Assembly (NCBI RefSeq): GCF_009617755.1
Contig: NZ_BGZH01000001.1
Coordinates: forward strand, 62,001 to 126,000
Direction of reading: 5' to 3'
DNA: 64,000 bases
From: Marinobacter salsuginis
Lineage (GTDB): Bacteria; Pseudomonadota; Gammaproteobacteria; Pseudomonadales; Oleiphilaceae
Shown: positions 35,228 through 43,907 of the stretch, in pieces
How positions within the stretch are numbered: the stretch's first letter is position 1
Layout: each line of letters opens with the position of its first letter
Made by a program: the position numbers and the translations under genes
The notes under the pieces: model-generated
What the model saw: only the letters and a program-made list of their open reading frames with translations
What the model was told of the DNA's origin: nothing
Databases searched by the model: none

Positions 35228-36880
35228 ATGTACGTATACGATGAACACGATCGGCAAATGGCCGCCGAGAGGGTTGCCCAGTTCCGTGACCAGACCGAAA
35301 GGGCTCTGGCCGGTGAGTTGGCAGAAGACGAGTTTCTTCCCCTTCGCCTGCAGAACGGCCTGTACGTTCAGCGTCTTGCCCCCATGCTCAGGATCTGTGT
35401 TCCCTACGGCATGATGCGTTCGGACCAGCTTCGTAGACTTGCCCGGATTACCCGGGACTACGATAAAGGCTATGCGCACTTCACCACCCGCCAGAACGTT
35501 CAGCTTAACTGGCCGGCGCTGGAAGACGTTCCGGATATTCTTGCGGAACTCGCCGAGGTGGAAATGCATGCCAACCAGACCAGCGGCAACTGCATTCGTA
35601 ACACCACCACAGACCAGTTCTCCGGTGTTCAGTCCGATGAAATTGCGGATCCGCGCCCCTACTGCGAAATCATTCGACAGTGGTCCACCTTTCACCCGGA
35701 ATTCGCCTTCCTGCCGCGAAAGTTCAAGGTTGCCGTGAATGCGTCCGAGCATACCGATCGCGCCGCCATCCAGGTGCACGATATCGGCTTGCAGATGGCG
35801 CGTAATGAGGCTGGCGAACTCGGCTTCCGTGTTCATGTTGGTGGCGGCCTGGGTCGGACACCCATGGTTGGCCCGGTTATCCGTGAGTTCCTTCCGGAAC
35901 TGGACTTGCTGACCTACCTGGAAGCCGTGCTGCGCGTCTACAACCGGTATGGCCGGCGGGACAACAAGTTCAAGGCCCGGATCAAGATTCTGGTGAAGGC
36001 GCTCACTCCCGAAGGCTTCGCCGAGAAGGTGGAAGCCGAGTGGCAGCACATCAAGGATTCCCCTACCCGGCTGACACCGGAGGCGATTCAACGCATCCAG
36101 GCTTACTTTACCGAGCCGGATTACGCGGCACTGGATAATGCCACAGACCTGCTGGCCAGCCAGCGCTTTGAGAATCGGGGCTTCGATCAGTGGCTGACCC
36201 ACAATGTGGACACCCACAAAAAGCCGGGCTACGCCATTGTCACCCTGACCATGAAAAAGACCGGTACACCTCCGGGAGATGTCAGCGACAAACAACTGGA
36301 GCAGATTGCCGATCTGGCGGACGAGTTCAGTTTTGGCGAAGTTCGGGTCACCCACCAGCAGAATGTGGTGCTGGCAGATGTGCGCCAGGATCGCCTTTTA
36401 GAGTTGTGGCAGGCCATTACTCCGATGGGCTTCGGCACCGCGAACCTGAACACCCTGACGGACGTCATCTGCTGCCCCGGCGGCGACTACTGCGCGCTGG
36501 CTAATGCCAAGTCCATCCCTGTGGCCGAAGCCATCCAGCGGCAGTTCGATGATCTGGACTACCTGTACGACCTGGGCAACATTGATCTGAACATCTCCGG
36601 CTGCATGAATGCCTGCGGCCACCACCATGTCGGCAATATCGGTGTTCTTGGCGTCGACAAGAAGGGTGAAGAGTTCTACCAGATCAGCCTTGGCGGTTCG
36701 TCCCACCACGACGCCTCGATTGGCAAGATCCTGGGGCCGTCATTCGCCCGGGACGAGATGCCCAAGGTGATTTCCAAGATCATTGATGTCTACGTTGATA
36801 AGCGCACGGAAGAAGAGACCTTCCTGGATACTTATCGTCGTGTCGGAATTGATCCTTTCAAGGAGCGGGTATATGCCTAA
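35228..36880 (+). CDS. cysI: Sulfite reductase hemoprotein (siroheme/4Fe-4S)
   Basis: The enzyme reduces sulfite to sulfide with siroheme coupled to a 4Fe-4S cluster. The 550-residue protein has two sulfite/nitrite reductase repeats. The cluster cysteines are visible as Cys416, Cys422 (CCPGGDYC) and Cys459, Cys463 (GCMNACG), with spacing CX5C and CX3C. The N-terminal half contains HFTTRQNVQLNW and ANQTSGNCIRNTTTDQFSGV. No flavoprotein subunit gene (cysJ) is adjacent, so electrons may come from ferredoxin. The adjacent DUF934 gene is a standard companion. The 254-base upstream region is AT-rich near 35110-35155 and could hold a CysB site, which I cannot confirm. Confidence 0.92.
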   Translation: MYVYDEHDRQMAAERVAQFRDQTERALAGELAEDEFLPLRLQNGLYVQRLAPMLRICVPYGMMRSDQLRRLARITRDYDKGYAHFTTRQNVQLNWPALEDVPDILAELAEVEMHANQTSGNCIRNTTTDQFSGVQSDEIADPRPYCEIIRQWSTFHPEFAFLPRKFKVAVNASEHTDRAAIQVHDIGLQMARNEAGELGFRVHVGGGLGRTPMVGPVIREFLPELDLLTYLEAVLRVYNRYGRRDNKFKARIKILVKALTPEGFAEKVEAEWQHIKDSPTRLTPEAIQRIQAYFTEPDYAALDNATDLLASQRFENRGFDQWLTHNVDTHKKPGYAIVTLTMKKTGTPPGDVSDKQLEQIADLADEFSFGEVRVTHQQNVVLADVRQDRLLELWQAITPMGFGTANLNTLTDVICCPGGDYCALANAKSIPVAEAIQRQFDDLDYLYDLGNIDLNISGCMNACGHHHVGNIGVLGVDKKGEEFYQISLGGSSHHDASIGKILGPSFARDEMPKVISKIIDVYVDKRTEEETFLDTYRRVGIDPFKERVYA

Positions 36881-37379
36881 CGTTATTTCTCCGGACGGCA
36901 GCATCCGTCAGGACAACTGGGTTGTGGTTCCCCGCCCGGCTGAGGGTGAATCACTGGACATCCCGGCTGACCAGCCGGCATTGATCCCGGCGGATCTGTG
37001 GCTGGCCGGTTACGAGCATTTCACCGGCAGACAGGATATCGGCGTGTGGTTTGACAGCCACGACGAGCCGGAGATCCTGAATGGCCACGTCAATGAGCTG
37101 CCGGTGATTGCGGTGAACTTCCCGAAGTTCAGTGATGGCCGGGGTTACAGCATTGGCCGTTTGCTGCGGGAACGCTTTGGCTACGTGAACGAATTGCGTG
37201 CCATCGGCGACGTGCTATTGGATCAGCTGCAGTTCATGAAGCGCTGCGGTTTTGACGCCTATGTGCTTCGAGCTGACAAGGACATCAACAAAGCCGCACG
37301 GTGCCTGAACTTCTTCAGCCAGGGTTATCAGGCCGCCACCGACACCGACATGCCTCTCTTCCGCCGTCGGGCCTCCTGA
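36873..37379 (+). CDS. DUF934 family protein, sulfite-reductase partner
   Basis: DUF934 proteins accompany ferredoxin-type sulfite reductases in many proteobacteria. The 168-residue product contains DLWLAGYEHFTGRQDIGVWF, the PVIAVNFPKFSDGRGYSIGRLLRERFGY motif and FMKRCGFDAYVLRADKDI, which I recognise as DUF934. The start ATG at 36873 overlaps the end of cysI by eight bases and is served by AGGAG, so translation is coupled. The role may be structural or regulatory in sulfite reduction; none is proven to my knowledge. Confidence 0.85.
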   Translation: MPNVISPDGSIRQDNWVVVPRPAEGESLDIPADQPALIPADLWLAGYEHFTGRQDIGVWFDSHDEPEILNGHVNELPVIAVNFPKFSDGRGYSIGRLLRERFGYVNELRAIGDVLLDQLQFMKRCGFDAYVLRADKDINKAARCLNFFSQGYQAATDTDMPLFRRRAS

Positions 37380-37394
37380 TTTAGATCGGAAGAA

Positions 37395-37422
37395 TGAAGA
37401 GAGGGGTTCACCCCTCTCTTCA
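37395..37422. terminator. Long hairpin between convergent DUF934 and AcuI-type genes
   Basis: TGAAGAGAGGGGT (37395-37407) pairs perfectly with ACCCCTCTCTTCA (37410-37422), a 13-bp stem with a two-base loop on paper. There is no long T-run on either side, so it is a terminator candidate shared by the two convergent genes. Confidence 0.6.
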
Positions 37423-37429
37423 CTCCCAA

Positions 37430-38428
37430 TTACTTGGCGTGATCCAGAACAATCTTCCCGGACGACTCACCTTTTAGAAACGCCTTCAATGCGCCATCCA
37501 GATCCTTCCGGCCAATATCTCTGGCTGAAGCTTCCGTTTTAGGACACGCCCACTCCCCTGCGAATTTCTTCCAAACGGCTTCTTTCTCCGCCAGCGGAAT
37601 CTCTACCGAATCCACACCCAGCAGATTCACGCCACGCAGGATAAACGGAAGTACCGTGGTCTGAAGACCGGGTCCCGCGACAAGGCCACAGCAGGATACG
37701 GAGCCGCCAGGCTGAATCTGTTTGAGCAGTTCGGCCAGCGGGCCGCCACCGACCGTATCCACCGCGTTGGCAAACGCAGGTTTGACCAGAGGTTTCTTTT
37801 CTTCTGCCAGGGTCTCACGACCCACCACTTCGCTGGCACCCAGGGCCTTGAGATCATCCGCGTGCTCGGCCTTACCACTGATGGCGACGACCTCGAACCC
37901 GAGTTTGGAAAGCAGCTCAACGGCAACGGTGCCAACGGCACCGGAGGCACCTGAAACGGCAACCTTACCCTGCTCCGGTTTGGCACCCATGGTCAGAAGC
38001 TTCTGGACACAGAGGCCTGCGGTGAGACCGGCGGTGCCATAGATCATGGCGGTGCGGGCGTTCCAACCGGCAGGCATGGGGACGCACCAGGCGGCAGGAA
38101 CGCGGATGTATTCGCCAAAGCCACCGTCGGTGTTCATGCCCAGGTCATAGCCCGTTACGATAACGGGACTGCCGTTAGACGGCGTTCCCGTAGCTGACTC
38201 AACGACCTCACCGGCGGCGTCGATACCCGGGGTGTGAGGGAAAGAACGGGTGACTCCCTTGTTGCCGGACGCGGACAGCGCATCCTTGTAGTTGAGCGAG
38301 GAGTGGCTGACCCGGATCAGGACCTCGCCATCGGGCAGATCACCGGTGCTCAGGGTTTTCTCGGCGCCGACATACTCTCCGTTCTGCTCTTCGACACGCC
38401 AGGCTTTGAATTCGGTATTGGTTGTCAT
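37430..38428 (-). CDS. acuI: AcuI/YhdH-type NADPH-dependent acrylyl-CoA reductase
   Basis: This 332-residue medium-chain dehydrogenase has the MDR layout with ISSLNYKDALSASGN-type start (VSHSSLNYKDALSASGNKG), PGIDAAGEVVES and the cofactor motif VSGASGAVGTVAVELLSKLGFEVVAISGK near residue 150. Sequence blocks match the YhdH/AcuI group, which reduces acrylyl-CoA to propionyl-CoA; in marine bacteria this detoxifies acrylate from DMSP and contributes to 3-hydroxypropionate metabolism. A GGGGA site precedes the ATG. No DMSP lyase or acrylate-CoA transferase gene is in the window, so the role in DMSP use is unproven. Confidence 0.88.
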   Translation of the reverse strand: MTTNTEFKAWRVEEQNGEYVGAEKTLSTGDLPDGEVLIRVSHSSLNYKDALSASGNKGVTRSFPHTPGIDAAGEVVESATGTPSNGSPVIVTGYDLGMNTDGGFGEYIRVPAAWCVPMPAGWNARTAMIYGTAGLTAGLCVQKLLTMGAKPEQGKVAVSGASGAVGTVAVELLSKLGFEVVAISGKAEHADDLKALGASEVVGRETLAEEKKPLVKPAFANAVDTVGGGPLAELLKQIQPGGSVSCCGLVAGPGLQTTVLPFILRGVNLLGVDSVEIPLAEKEAVWKKFAGEWACPKTEASARDIGRKDLDGALKAFLKGESSGKIVLDHAK

Positions 38429-38451
38429 CGTTGTTCCCCGTTTTCAGTGGT

Positions 38452-39513
38452 CTACTGGAACTTCTGGTTGCGGAAGGCGCCCAGTACTTTCCAGATCGTG
38501 TGTTCAAGCGCCGCACTGGTTGCCAATCCGAGCTTTTCCGGAAGGCTCCGTTTGCGCTGGTATGCCACTGAGACTACGTCTGCGCGGTCGCAGGCTTCAA
38601 TGAGATATTCGTCGGAGGTTTTGATCTCATCGATCAGCTTTACCTCCAGGGCCCGCTTGCCAAACCAGATATCGCCATTGGCAACTGCAGCGATATCCAG
38701 GTCAGGCCGTCGTTCGCTGACATATTCCTTGAACAGACCGTGGGTGTCTTCAAGGTCTTCCAGGAATTTCTGACGGCCTTTATCGGTGTTTTCACCGAAA
38801 ATGGTCATGGTTCGCTTGTGCTCGCCGGCAGTCAGCACTTCGAAGTCCACATCGTTTTTCTTCAGGAAACGGTGGAAGTTCGGGAGCTGGGCAACCACGC
38901 CAATGGAGCCAAGTATGGCAAACGGGGATGCCACAATCCGGTCGGCCACACAGGCCATCATGTAGCCACCGCTGGCCGCGACCTTGTCAACGCAGGCGGT
39001 GAGGCGTACGCCCTTGCTTCGAATGCGATCCAGCTGGGCGGCAGCCAGACCATACGAATGAACCAGTCCGCCACCGCTTTCCAGGCGGATAACAACTTCG
39101 TCCTTTTCCGGATCGGCGATGCTCAGTACGGCGGTAATGGCGCGGCGAAGCGGATCGGTGTCGCTTGCCTTGATATCGCCATCGAAATCGAGAACGTAAA
39201 CTCGGCCGCGACTGTCCTCATGCTCGTCGCTATCTTTCTTGGCCTTGGCCGCCTTTTTTTCGGCCTTCTGTTCTTTCTTCCGGGCCTTCTGGAAGAGCTT
39301 GCGTTGTTGATCCGACATCAGCCGGGATTGAATCGTTTCACGCAGTTTCTCGTATTTCTCATTGAGCTTCCGGATCTTGAGCTCTCCCTCGCCCTCATGA
39401 TCACCCCGATCCTTTTGGGCGGCGGACATGACGACAGAGATCACCACCAGAGCCGCCACCACGAAGGTAACGATCTTGGCCAAAAACAAACCGTATTCTG
39501 TCAGGAACTCCAA
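38452..39513 (-). CDS. sohB: SohB inner-membrane serine protease (S49)
   Basis: SohB is a signal-peptide-peptidase-type protease of the S49 family. The 353-residue protein has an N-terminal membrane anchor (about 7-30), a basic Lys-rich linker and the S49 catalytic domain with Ser in DKVAASGGYMMAC and the catalytic Lys in GKRALEVKLIDE, plus the oxyanion region GSIGVVAQLPNF. The start is TTG 39511-39513, supported by GGAG seven bases upstream. It lies 23 bases upstream of the AcuI-type gene and probably shares its transcript. Confidence 0.9.
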   Translation of the reverse strand: MEFLTEYGLFLAKIVTFVVAALVVISVVMSAAQKDRGDHEGEGELKIRKLNEKYEKLRETIQSRLMSDQQRKLFQKARKKEQKAEKKAAKAKKDSDEHEDSRGRVYVLDFDGDIKASDTDPLRRAITAVLSIADPEKDEVVIRLESGGGLVHSYGLAAAQLDRIRSKGVRLTACVDKVAASGGYMMACVADRIVASPFAILGSIGVVAQLPNFHRFLKKNDVDFEVLTAGEHKRTMTIFGENTDKGRQKFLEDLEDTHGLFKEYVSERRPDLDIAAVANGDIWFGKRALEVKLIDEIKTSDEYLIEACDRADVVSVAYQRKRSLPEKLGLATSAALEHTIWKVLGAFRNQKFQ

Positions 39514-39611
39514 AGTGCTTCTCCAACTGAATGTACAAAGGCAAGAGTGTAACTTACCGAATTTATGGTGATAAGGAGAGCAAAAAAATTAAAACAAGCG
39601 TTCGATCGATC

Positions 39612-39640
39612 TTGACAGACCGGACCACTAACCATAAAGT
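39612..39640 (+). promoter_or_regulatory. Sigma-70 promoter of the SCP2 gene
   Basis: TTGACA (39612-39617) is followed by a 17-base spacer and TAAAGT (39635-39640). It predicts a leader of about 100 bases before the start at 39745. No gene lies in 39514-39744. Confidence 0.6.
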
Positions 39641-39744
39641 CGGATTGCGAGGTCGGCTCTACCCGGGCAACCGATCAGGCTCGTGCAGCCAGGGACATCA
39701 AGCCGTCGTGATCATGACTAGACAACCATCAAAAGGGTAAAACA

Positions 39745-40059
39745 ATGTCTGTAGCTCAGGTATTTGAACAACTCGAACAGAATTTCAACGCAGACGCAGC
39801 TCAAGGCCTGGACCTGGTATTCCAGTTCGACATCGAAGACGACAAAACCTATCACCTGGTCATCAATGACGGCACCTGCAAGATGCACGAAGGCGCCCAT
39901 GACGACCCTTCCGTCACCCTGATCATGAATTCCGAAACCCTGCACGGCATCGTTTCCGGCGAGACCGACGGCATGCAGGCATTCATGGCAGGCCAGCTGC
40001 GCGCCGAAGGCGACATGATGCTGGCAACCAAGCTGGGCGAACTGTTCAAGATGGGCTGA
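39745..40059 (+). CDS. SCP2 sterol-binding domain protein
   Basis: This 104-residue protein is a stand-alone SCP2 domain: LDLVFQFDIEDDKTYHLVINDGTCKMHEGAHDDPSVTLIMNSETLHGIVSGETDGMQAFMAGQLRAEGDMMLATKLGELF. The fold binds lipids such as fatty acyl chains in a hydrophobic cavity and has no enzymatic residues. It is monocistronic between a strong promoter and a strong terminator, so it may be abundant. In this lipid-rich neighbourhood it may carry acyl chains; that is inference from the fold. Confidence 0.92.
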   Translation: MSVAQVFEQLEQNFNADAAQGLDLVFQFDIEDDKTYHLVINDGTCKMHEGAHDDPSVTLIMNSETLHGIVSGETDGMQAFMAGQLRAEGDMMLATKLGELFKMG

Positions 40060-40080
40060 TTGTCCCCGGCAAGTGTTGTA

Positions 40081-40111
40081 AAAAAACCTGCGTTTCGACG
40101 CAGGTTTTTTT
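40081..40111. terminator. Bidirectional rho-independent terminator
   Basis: CCTGCGT (40087-40093) pairs with ACGCAGG (40098-40104) around a TTCG tetraloop, flanked by six A and seven T residues. It serves both the SCP2 gene and the convergent membrane-protein gene ending at 40125. Confidence 0.93.
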
Positions 40112-40124
40112 GTACCCCGGGATT

Positions 40125-40772
40125 CTACTGGTTCCAGAACTGGACGGCTGCCCTCGCCTGATCGTTCACCGGAACGGCCACCAGTCCCGAGGCGGAAAGT
40201 TTAACCTCGAAAACAGCCTCATCCCGCATTGGCATGAAAGTCATGCTGCCGTCCACCGCCTCCAGAAACGGCAAGTTGTACTGCTGATCCCACTGCCATA
40301 GATCCGGCCAGATGTCCTCGGAAAGCCCTACGGCTGTTCTTGGCGCAGACCGCTCCTGCTCAAGAGACGTGTAACGCCCGCTCAATCGTTCCAGCCGATA
40401 GCCGGGAGCAATATCCAGCCATCGGAACGGGCCGGTAAACCGAATAATCCTGGCATCGATCTGCCACTGGTCGCCCTGAAGTGTCCGTATGGCGGCTATG
40501 TCATTCTGGCCCTGGAGAGAAACCTCCCAGATTTGCTCGGCCTGTCGTTGGGTAGAAATGGTTGCCACGGTCTGCATGCCGACCAGCGATTGGTAGCTGG
40601 TGAGGTTTACCGCAATAACAAGGACGTAAAGCCCGGCAAGGATAACGTTGAATACCACCGTACCCTTCAGCCAGGTCAACAGCCATCCGGGGTGTCTGAA
40701 AAACAGCAGGCCCGCGATAACCATCACCGCGCCTGCAGCGGCAAGGACAATGGTCGCGAGCGTATAGGACAT
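40125..40772 (-). CDS. Membrane protein next to fimL, unknown function
   Basis: The 215-residue protein has two membrane segments at the N-terminus (about 4-24 and 37-57) and a periplasmic-looking beta-rich domain from about 65 onward. It resembles proteins sometimes labelled multidrug or cation efflux related in pseudomonads, but no transporter signature is present, so that label is not supported. It starts four bases after the fimL stop codon on the same strand, so it is likely co-transcribed with fimL. Function is not recognised. Confidence 0.75.
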   Translation of the reverse strand: MSYTLATIVLAAAGAVMVIAGLLFFRHPGWLLTWLKGTVVFNVILAGLYVLVIAVNLTSYQSLVGMQTVATISTQRQAEQIWEVSLQGQNDIAAIRTLQGDQWQIDARIIRFTGPFRWLDIAPGYRLERLSGRYTSLEQERSAPRTAVGLSEDIWPDLWQWDQQYNLPFLEAVDGSMTFMPMRDEAVFEVKLSASGLVAVPVNDQARAAVQFWNQ

Positions 40773-40776
40773 GGAA

Positions 40777-42483
40777 CTACAAACCTACATCGTCCAGCGA
40801 CGATTCTGCCAACTTCAACAGGTCAACATTACGGTCCTCACTCTTGCCGATGTTCTCGATGTAGTACTCGAGTGACGTCAGCGCGTCGGCAAGGGCTTCA
40901 AGCACCTGAGCTGCGGGGGCTTCCTTGGCATCCAGCAAACGCTCCTGGATAGAGGCTGCCACACGCTCAAGAACGCCTGCCGCCCCGGGGTCGTTAACCA
41001 TCTGCAGGCCGCCCCAGATACTGTGCAGGGTTGCCGGCAGATTCGCCAGATGGAGTTTGTCGTAGTCGGATTCGATAAAGGCAGTAATCGCTCGTTTGGC
41101 CAGGGTCAGAGCACCACGGGCTTCATCGGCAACCACATACAGCGCTTCCCGAAGGTACACAGACTCTTCACGCTTGCGCCCACCACTGGCCAGGGCATCG
41201 GTTTCCGACGTGATACCCCGGGTGACAATCTGCATTACCGCATCTTCAATGCCCAGAACGGAATCCGCCAGCCGGTAAAGCTCATCATCACCAGGCAGCC
41301 GGGACTCTTCTTCCCAGCTCCGGAGTTTGCCCGCCTCTTCCCGTGAAACGCTCGCCAGCTTGTTCAGGTCGAGCATAACCAGGGTGTTTGCCAGACGCTC
41401 TAGGGCATCAGCAATGGAAGACAACTCGGCCAGATCCGGCTCTATGCCACGCTCGATGATGTCCAGCTTGTCTTTTAACTGGTTCAATTCATCCTGCAGC
41501 GCTTCTGACAGGGACTTGAGAACGTCGCTGCCGGGGCCATATAACCTGCGGGCGTGGGCCTCGAGCATGGAGTCGGGAAAATCGGCTGGCGCGAGATGAT
41601 AGGCGGACAGCACCTGGGTGACTTCAGGGTTGGCAGAGCCACTGCGATACAACAGATAGACCAGGTCGCGGATCAGGGAATCCGGGGCGTCTTTGCCGGT
41701 GGCGACTTTGCCAACGTAAACCACTTCCCGGGCGTATTTTTCGATCCGCATGAACATGCGCTTGCGGGCCTTGGTGAACACCATCGCCCGATCAAGCATG
41801 GTGTCCGCAACTATCCCGACAAGACACCACATCTGCCCCATGGGCGCTCCCTGGCACAGGCGTGCAAAACCACGAGACGCTCGCCCGATCAGCTTTTTAT
41901 TCACCACGTCGTTTCGATCGCGCAGAATGCCCAGAAGCGCAACCTGGAAAGTCAGCCGCATGCGGCGGGCCATAATTTCGTAATCGGCCTCATTGCCGTC
42001 AAAGGCCTGCAGCGTCATGCCGGCACAGAAATCCGGGCGCTCCTTGACATCGACATCAAAAAAACAGGATTCGGGATAAGGTTTCTCCCGCCGGGCTTCC
42101 CGGAGATCATTGATAACAGGAAGAAGCAGTTCGGGATGATCTTCCCTTTGCTGGTGGTAATACTCTACATAGCGGCGGAGAATAAATAGCGCGCTGTTCA
42201 GTGTGGTCAGGAGGATGTTTTTGTCGTCGTTGGCACCAACGGGTACGTCGTTGGCCATGGTGACCGCTTCCTGGCACAGCAAAGTGCCGCCCCGAAGCTC
42301 CACCAGGATAAAAATGCCCCGCAACTGATTGATGAAATCAACACAGTTCTGGAGATCCTCACCCCTTTCGCGGTTTTCCTGAAAGCGTTCAAGGCTGGAT
42401 TCTGCCTGCTTGATGGTCTGTTCGATTTCACTTTTGACCAGATCAAACGACTGCGATTTCGTCGCGAGAGACGACTGAACCAT
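40777..42483 (-). CDS. fimL: FimL-like protein, homologue of the ChpA N-terminus
   Basis: P. aeruginosa FimL resembles the N-terminal part of the ChpA/PilL chemosensory kinase and supports cAMP signalling and type IV pilus function. This 568-residue protein has Hpt-like helical repeats: SEIEQTIKQAESSLERFQENRERG, LSEALQDELNQLKDKLDIIERGIEPDLAELSSIADALERLANTLVMLDL and a final ALADALTSLEYYIENI. The kinase core and receiver of ChpA are absent. The first Hpt-like unit has Asn (FINQLRG) where a phospho-accepting His would sit, so phosphotransfer is unlikely. A GGGAAG site precedes the ATG. The assignment is by architecture and recall. Confidence 0.8.
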   Translation of the reverse strand: MVQSSLATKSQSFDLVKSEIEQTIKQAESSLERFQENRERGEDLQNCVDFINQLRGIFILVELRGGTLLCQEAVTMANDVPVGANDDKNILLTTLNSALFILRRYVEYYHQQREDHPELLLPVINDLREARREKPYPESCFFDVDVKERPDFCAGMTLQAFDGNEADYEIMARRMRLTFQVALLGILRDRNDVVNKKLIGRASRGFARLCQGAPMGQMWCLVGIVADTMLDRAMVFTKARKRMFMRIEKYAREVVYVGKVATGKDAPDSLIRDLVYLLYRSGSANPEVTQVLSAYHLAPADFPDSMLEAHARRLYGPGSDVLKSLSEALQDELNQLKDKLDIIERGIEPDLAELSSIADALERLANTLVMLDLNKLASVSREEAGKLRSWEEESRLPGDDELYRLADSVLGIEDAVMQIVTRGITSETDALASGGRKREESVYLREALYVVADEARGALTLAKRAITAFIESDYDKLHLANLPATLHSIWGGLQMVNDPGAAGVLERVAASIQERLLDAKEAPAAQVLEALADALTSLEYYIENIGKSEDRNVDLLKLAESSLDDVGL

Positions 42484-42701
42484 AAACGCTTCCCGTTAAT
42501 ATTGCGGAGACTACCGCATCCTCTTTGGTGGTCTCTGGTCCGGCTGCAGCGGACCAGGCCTTTTTGTTCTGGGCCGGTTAACCCCTTATCCGGCCAAAGA
42601 CAGTTCGCAAAAAACTGGCGAACTTATCATTACTTATAACATAAAACTCAAGTACCTCAAGAAAGGCGGAATGTAACATTTAGTACAGGCCGACCCAGTT
42701 C

Positions 42702-43412
42702 TCATTCTGCGCTCTGGAGTTTACCCCAGACGGTTTCACCGGCCTGTTTTTCGAGCAGCGACATGAACTCGTCATGGGCTTCATTTTCAGCACTTGAGGC
42801 CCGAACAACGGAAAGCGGCTTTCTGTCAGCCGGAAGCCGCCTGATTCCGCCGTTGCCGCCACCACTTTCGGAGCCGGCATCCAGTGACAGCGCGGTCTGG
42901 CCGCCGGTGAGCAGCAGGTAAACGTCGGCCAGAATTTCCGCATCCAGCAAAGCGCCGTGAAGGTCACGGTTGCTGTTGTCCACGCCATAGCGTTTACAGA
43001 GCGCATCCAGATTGTTCTTCTGCCCGGGGTGGCGTGCCCTTGCGATAGCGAGCGAATCGACAATCGAACAGTGATCAGCGGTCTTACGCACCGGCTTCAC
43101 CCGGGCGAATTCCGAATCCATGAAGCCAACGTCGAAGGCGGCGTTATGGATAACCAGCTCCGCTCCCTTGATGAACTCGAAGAATTCGTCGGCAATCTCG
43201 GCAAATCGGGGTTTATCGGCCAGGAACTCATTGGTAATGCCGTGGACCGTGATGGCCTCGGCCTCAACCTCTCGGTCGGGATTGATATAAACGTGGTAGT
43301 TGCGACCGGTGAGCTGGCGCTCCATAAGTTCAACGCAGCCGATCTCAATGATTCGATGGCCTTCTGCGGGATCAATACCCGTAGTCTCTGTATCCAGTAC
43401 GATCTGTCTCAT
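42702..43412 (-). CDS. dnaQ: DNA polymerase III epsilon subunit
   Basis: DnaQ is the 3'-5' proofreading exonuclease of DNA polymerase III. The 236-residue protein shows the DEDDh active site: Asp7 and Glu9 in VLDTETTG, Asp94 in NAAFDVGFMDSEF and His152 and Asp157 in DLHGALLDAEILAD. A short C-terminal tail would bind the alpha subunit. It lies 23 bases after rnhA on the same strand, an order known from pseudomonads. A 218-base gene-free stretch follows before fimL, holding two hairpins (42535-42557 and 42572-42595) of uncertain role. Confidence 0.95.
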   Translation of the reverse strand: MRQIVLDTETTGIDPAEGHRIIEIGCVELMERQLTGRNYHVYINPDREVEAEAITVHGITNEFLADKPRFAEIADEFFEFIKGAELVIHNAAFDVGFMDSEFARVKPVRKTADHCSIVDSLAIARARHPGQKNNLDALCKRYGVDNSNRDLHGALLDAEILADVYLLLTGGQTALSLDAGSESGGGNGGIRRLPADRKPLSVVRASSAENEAHDEFMSLLEKQAGETVWGKLQSAE

Positions 43413-43435
43413 TGCCTGTACCTGGTTATCTGCAG

Positions 43436-43879
43436 TTATGCGTTGGAAAGCTCTTCGACACCGCGATTGGCGAGTTCATCCGCCAGCTCATTGTCGGGCA
43501 CGCCGGAATGCCCCTTGACCCAGTGCCAGTTAATCTTGTGCCGGGCGACTTCGGAATCCAGCTCCCGCCAGAGATCCTCGTTCTTGACGGGTTTTTTCGC
43601 AGAGGTTTTCCAGCCATTGCGTTTCCAGCCCGCCATCCATTCAGTAATACCCTTGCGCACGTATTGTGAGTCTGTGAATAACTCCACTTCACACGGGCGC
43701 TTCAGGGCCTCGAGGCCCCGAATGGCCGCCATGAGCTCCATACGATTGTTGGTGGTTCTGGCTTCGCCGCCGTGCAGGGTTTTGCGGTTATCGCCATAGC
43801 GCAGAACCACTCCCCAGCCTCCCGGGCCCGGATTGCCCTTGCAGGCGCCATCAGTGTAAAGGGTTACCTTGCCGGCCAT
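43436..43879 (-). CDS. rnhA: Ribonuclease HI
   Basis: RNase HI cuts the RNA strand of RNA-DNA hybrids. The 147-residue protein has all catalytic residues at the E. coli numbers: Asp10 ([13 protein letters not shown]), Glu48 (TNNRMELMA), Asp70 (LFTDSQYV), His124 ([10 protein letters not shown]) and Asp134. An AGGAG site lies five bases before the start. It sits between an upstream methyltransferase gene and dnaQ; unlike E. coli, where rnhA and dnaQ are divergent, here they are co-directional. Confidence 0.97.
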   Translation of the reverse strand: MAGKVTLYTDGACKGNPGPGGWGVVLRYGDNRKTLHGGEARTTNNRMELMAAIRGLEALKRPCEVELFTDSQYVRKGITEWMAGWKRNGWKTSAKKPVKNEDLWRELDSEVARHKINWHWVKGHSGVPDNELADELANRGVEELSNA

Positions 43880-43907
43880 TCAGTCTCCTGGTTCGATAAT
43901 CAATGGA

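Noticed and set aside
42535..42565. Hairpin plus five T residues between dnaQ and fimL on the plus strand
   Set aside because: Both neighbouring genes run on the minus strand, the T-run is offset by three bases from the stem, and no plus-strand transcript is apparent.
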